14,183 bases of DNA from Bacteroidales bacterium (GTDB lineage Bacteria > Bacteroidota > Bacteroidia > Bacteroidales > Muribaculaceae), in assembly GCA_004552395.1 (NCBI GenBank), contig SFOK01000036.1:1-14183 (forward strand), in the 5' to 3' direction. The notes beneath the pieces were generated by a model that saw nothing but the letters and a program-made list of their open reading frames with translations, did no database searches and was not told where the DNA came from. Every line of letters starts with the position of its first letter. The first letter of the stretch is position 1. Both the position numbers and the translations under genes were made by a program. Below, piece after piece: positions 12,465 through 14,183 of this stretch.

Positions 12465-14183
12465 TTATTTGCGGAAAGGAGGGGGAGTGCCGGGATCGTC
12501 GTCGTCATCGGCGCTGTTCTTTGCCGACTCGTCATTGGACTTATCCTCTTTGCTGCCGTCGGCTGATGGTGCCGATGTGGTCGTTACGGAGATATTAGTG
12601 CCGGCGAGGGTCCATCCGTTGTCATCGGCATTGCTTACCTCGCTGTCTTCCGCCTTGCCGGCGCTTGAAGAGTCGTCGGAAGCCTTGACCGTATCCTGAG
12701 CTTTAGCCTGAGCCTCGAGCTGTTTCTTGTGCTGTATCTCGAGGGCCTCATCGGTGCGCGATTTCCATTTGCGCGGTCCGAGAATACCCTCTACATCGGC
12801 GGTGTAGAGCACCTCGTTGGCCACAAGCATATCGCGTATCTTGCCGTGCTGCCCGGCATATTCGTTTAGTATCTTTTTGGCTCTCTCGTATTGCTCGTTG
12901 ATGATACGCTCCACCTCCTCGTCGATGATCCGTGCCGTGGCGTCGCTGTAAGGCTTCTGGAAGCCGTAGCTCTGGCCGGTGGAGTCGTAATAATTGAGGT
13001 TGCGCAGACGCGGACTCGCTCCGTAGATCATCACTATGGAGAGCGCCATCTTGGTGGCTTTCTCAAGGTCGTCGCTCGCTCCGGTACCTATCTGGCCGGT
13101 GAAGACCTCCTCGGCGGCGCGTCCGGCAAGACCTGTGCAGATCGAGTCGAGCATGGCCTGCATCGGCATATAGTGGCGCTCCTCGGGAGCATACATGGCG
13201 AAACCGGCCGCACGTCCGCGGGGCACTATGGTCACTTTCACAAGCGGATTGCCATACTTCAACATCCACGATACGAGCGCGTGTCCCGCCTCGTGAGTGG
13301 CTATGGCGTTCTTTTCCTCCGGGGTGTAGACCACCGACTTCTTCTCAAGACCGGCCACGATTCGGTCCACAGCCTTGCGGAAGTCGTCCATATCTACCTC
13401 TTTTTTGTTGGCGCGGGCTGCTGTCAGCGCTGCCTCGTTGCATACGTTGGCAAGGTCGGCGCCGGAGAATCCCGCTGTCTGGCGAGCAAGCTGCTCCACA
13501 TCGAGCGAGGCGTTCACCTTGATATCGCGCAGATGCACATTGAGTATCTCCACGCGGTCGGAGAGCTCGGGGAGGTCCACATAGATCTGGCGGTCGAAAC
13601 GACCGGGACGCATCAGCGCCTTGTCGAGCATGTCGGAGCGGTTCGTGGCGGCGAGTATTATCACACCGTTGTTGGAGCCGAAGCCGTCCATCTCGGTGAG
13701 CATCTGGTTAAGTGTGTTCTCGCGCTCGTCGTTAGCGCCCATGTTGGGGTTCTTGCCGCGTGCACGTCCCACGGCATCTATCTCGTCGATGAACACGATG
13801 CAGGGCGCTTTCTCCTTAGCCTGCTTGAAGAGGTCGCGGACTCGGGCCGCACCCACACCCACAAACATCTCCACGAAATCGGATCCGGACATGGAGAGGA
13901 AAGGAACGTTGGCCTCGCCTGCCACAGCTTTGGCCAGCAGCGTCTTACCGGTTCCCGGAGGACCTACAAGCAGCGCGCCGCGGGGTATCTTGGCACCTAA
14001 CTCGGTATACCGCTGAGGGTTCTTGAGGAATTCCACTATCTCCTGGATCTCGACCTTGGCTTCGGCCAGTCCGGCCACATCCTTGAAGGTGACGTTCGTA
14101 TTGTTGTTCTTGTCGAAGATCTTGGCTCTCGATTTGCCTACATTGAAGATGCCTCCACCGCCGGCTCCTCCGCTCATGCGGCG
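12465..14183 (-). CDS. ftsH: ATP-dependent zinc metalloprotease FtsH (5' partial)
   Basis: FtsH is a hexameric inner-membrane AAA+ protease that degrades misassembled membrane proteins and some cytoplasmic regulators. The frame stays open to the right edge (Arg-Arg precedes MSGGAGGGG), so the membrane-spanning N-terminus lies outside the window and the ATG at 14177 is internal. Numbering from that Met, Walker A is GPPGTGKT (72-79), the pore loop region is FVEMFVGVGA (101-110), Walker B is CIVFIDEID (126-134), and the second region of homology is ATNR...MRPGRFDRQ (177-196). The zinc site is HEAGH (295-299) with D370 in GASDDLEKAT as third ligand. From about 475 the protein is charged low-complexity sequence ending in DDDDDPGTPPPFRK, a tail of roughly 90 residues longer than in E. 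coli FtsH. It is convergent with the fumarase gene. Confidence 0.97.
   Translation of the reverse strand, partial: RRMSGGAGGGGIFNVGKSRAKIFDKNNNTNVTFKDVAGLAEAKVEIQEIVEFLKNPQRYTELGAKIPRGALLVGPPGTGKTLLAKAVAGEANVPFLSMSGSDFVEMFVGVGAARVRDLFKQAKEKAPCIVFIDEIDAVGRARGKNPNMGANDERENTLNQMLTEMDGFGSNNGVIILAATNRSDMLDKALMRPGRFDRQIYVDLPELSDRVEILNVHLRDIKVNASLDVEQLARQTAGFSGADLANVCNEAALTAARANKKEVDMDDFRKAVDRIVAGLEKKSVVYTPEEKNAIATHEAGHALVSWMLKYGNPLVKVTIVPRGRAAGFAMYAPEERHYMPMQAMLDSICTGLAGRAAEEVFTGQIGTGASDDLEKATKMALSIVMIYGASPRLRNLNYYDSTGQSYGFQKPYSDATARIIDEEVERIINEQYERAKKILNEYAGQHGKIRDMLVANEVLYTADVEGILGPRKWKSRTDEALEIQHKKQLEAQAKAQDTVKASDDSSSAGKAEDSEVSNADDNGWTLAGTNISVTTTSAPSADGSKEDKSNDESAKNSADDDDDPGTPPPFRK

Noticed and set aside
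12891..14000. 369-codon plus-strand open frame over ftsH
   Set aside because: Antisense shadow of the AAA+ and protease domains of FtsH.

Overview
The window (14,183 bp, GC-rich) looks like a chromosomal core region of an anaerobic Bacteroidales bacterium, possibly Muribaculaceae or a relative. This placement is inferred from protein flavour, the gene order rpsF-rpsR-rplI, two Bacteroidetes-type -7 promoter elements (TAnnTTTG), near-absence of Shine-Dalgarno sequences, and the presence of a DUF4922 gene. The genus assignment is a guess. I see no mobile element, CRISPR array, tRNA or rRNA.

Layout: (1) 1-1060, plus strand: the ribosomal protein operon rpsF (5' end outside the window), rpsR, rplI, closed by a UUCG hairpin and a strong terminator at 1110-1145 that can also work in the opposite direction. 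(2) 1310-10170, minus strand: six genes in one direction. In transcription order they are a large secreted amidase-like multidomain protein, a family 2 glycosyltransferase, a DUF4922 (HIT/GalT-like) protein, a SpoIID/LytB-domain protein, an AmpG-like MFS permease and a GNAT acetyltransferase. A Bacteroidetes-type promoter is visible at 10240-10271. The middle three genes are linked by two ATGA stop/start overlaps. (3) 10531-12183, plus strand: class I (4Fe-4S) fumarase. (4) 12184-12464: convergent intergenic region packed with hairpins and terminators for both strands. (5) 12465-14183, minus strand: FtsH protease, lacking its N-terminal membrane part because the window ends.

How the genes may work together: the six-gene minus-strand cluster reads as a peptidoglycan turnover or salvage unit. 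A secreted N-acetylmuramoyl-L-alanine amidase would strip peptides from glycan strands, an AmpG-type permease would import wall sugars or muropeptides, and a SpoIID-type lytic transglycosylase domain cleaves denuded glycan in characterised relatives. Unusually, the SpoIID, DUF4922 and glycosyltransferase proteins all lack a signal peptide, so a cytoplasmic sugar-processing step is implied, with its substrate unknown. This is the most interesting part of the window. Family calls come from reading motifs by eye; no database search was run. Starts of four genes were placed downstream of the longest possible reading frame, as explained in their entries.
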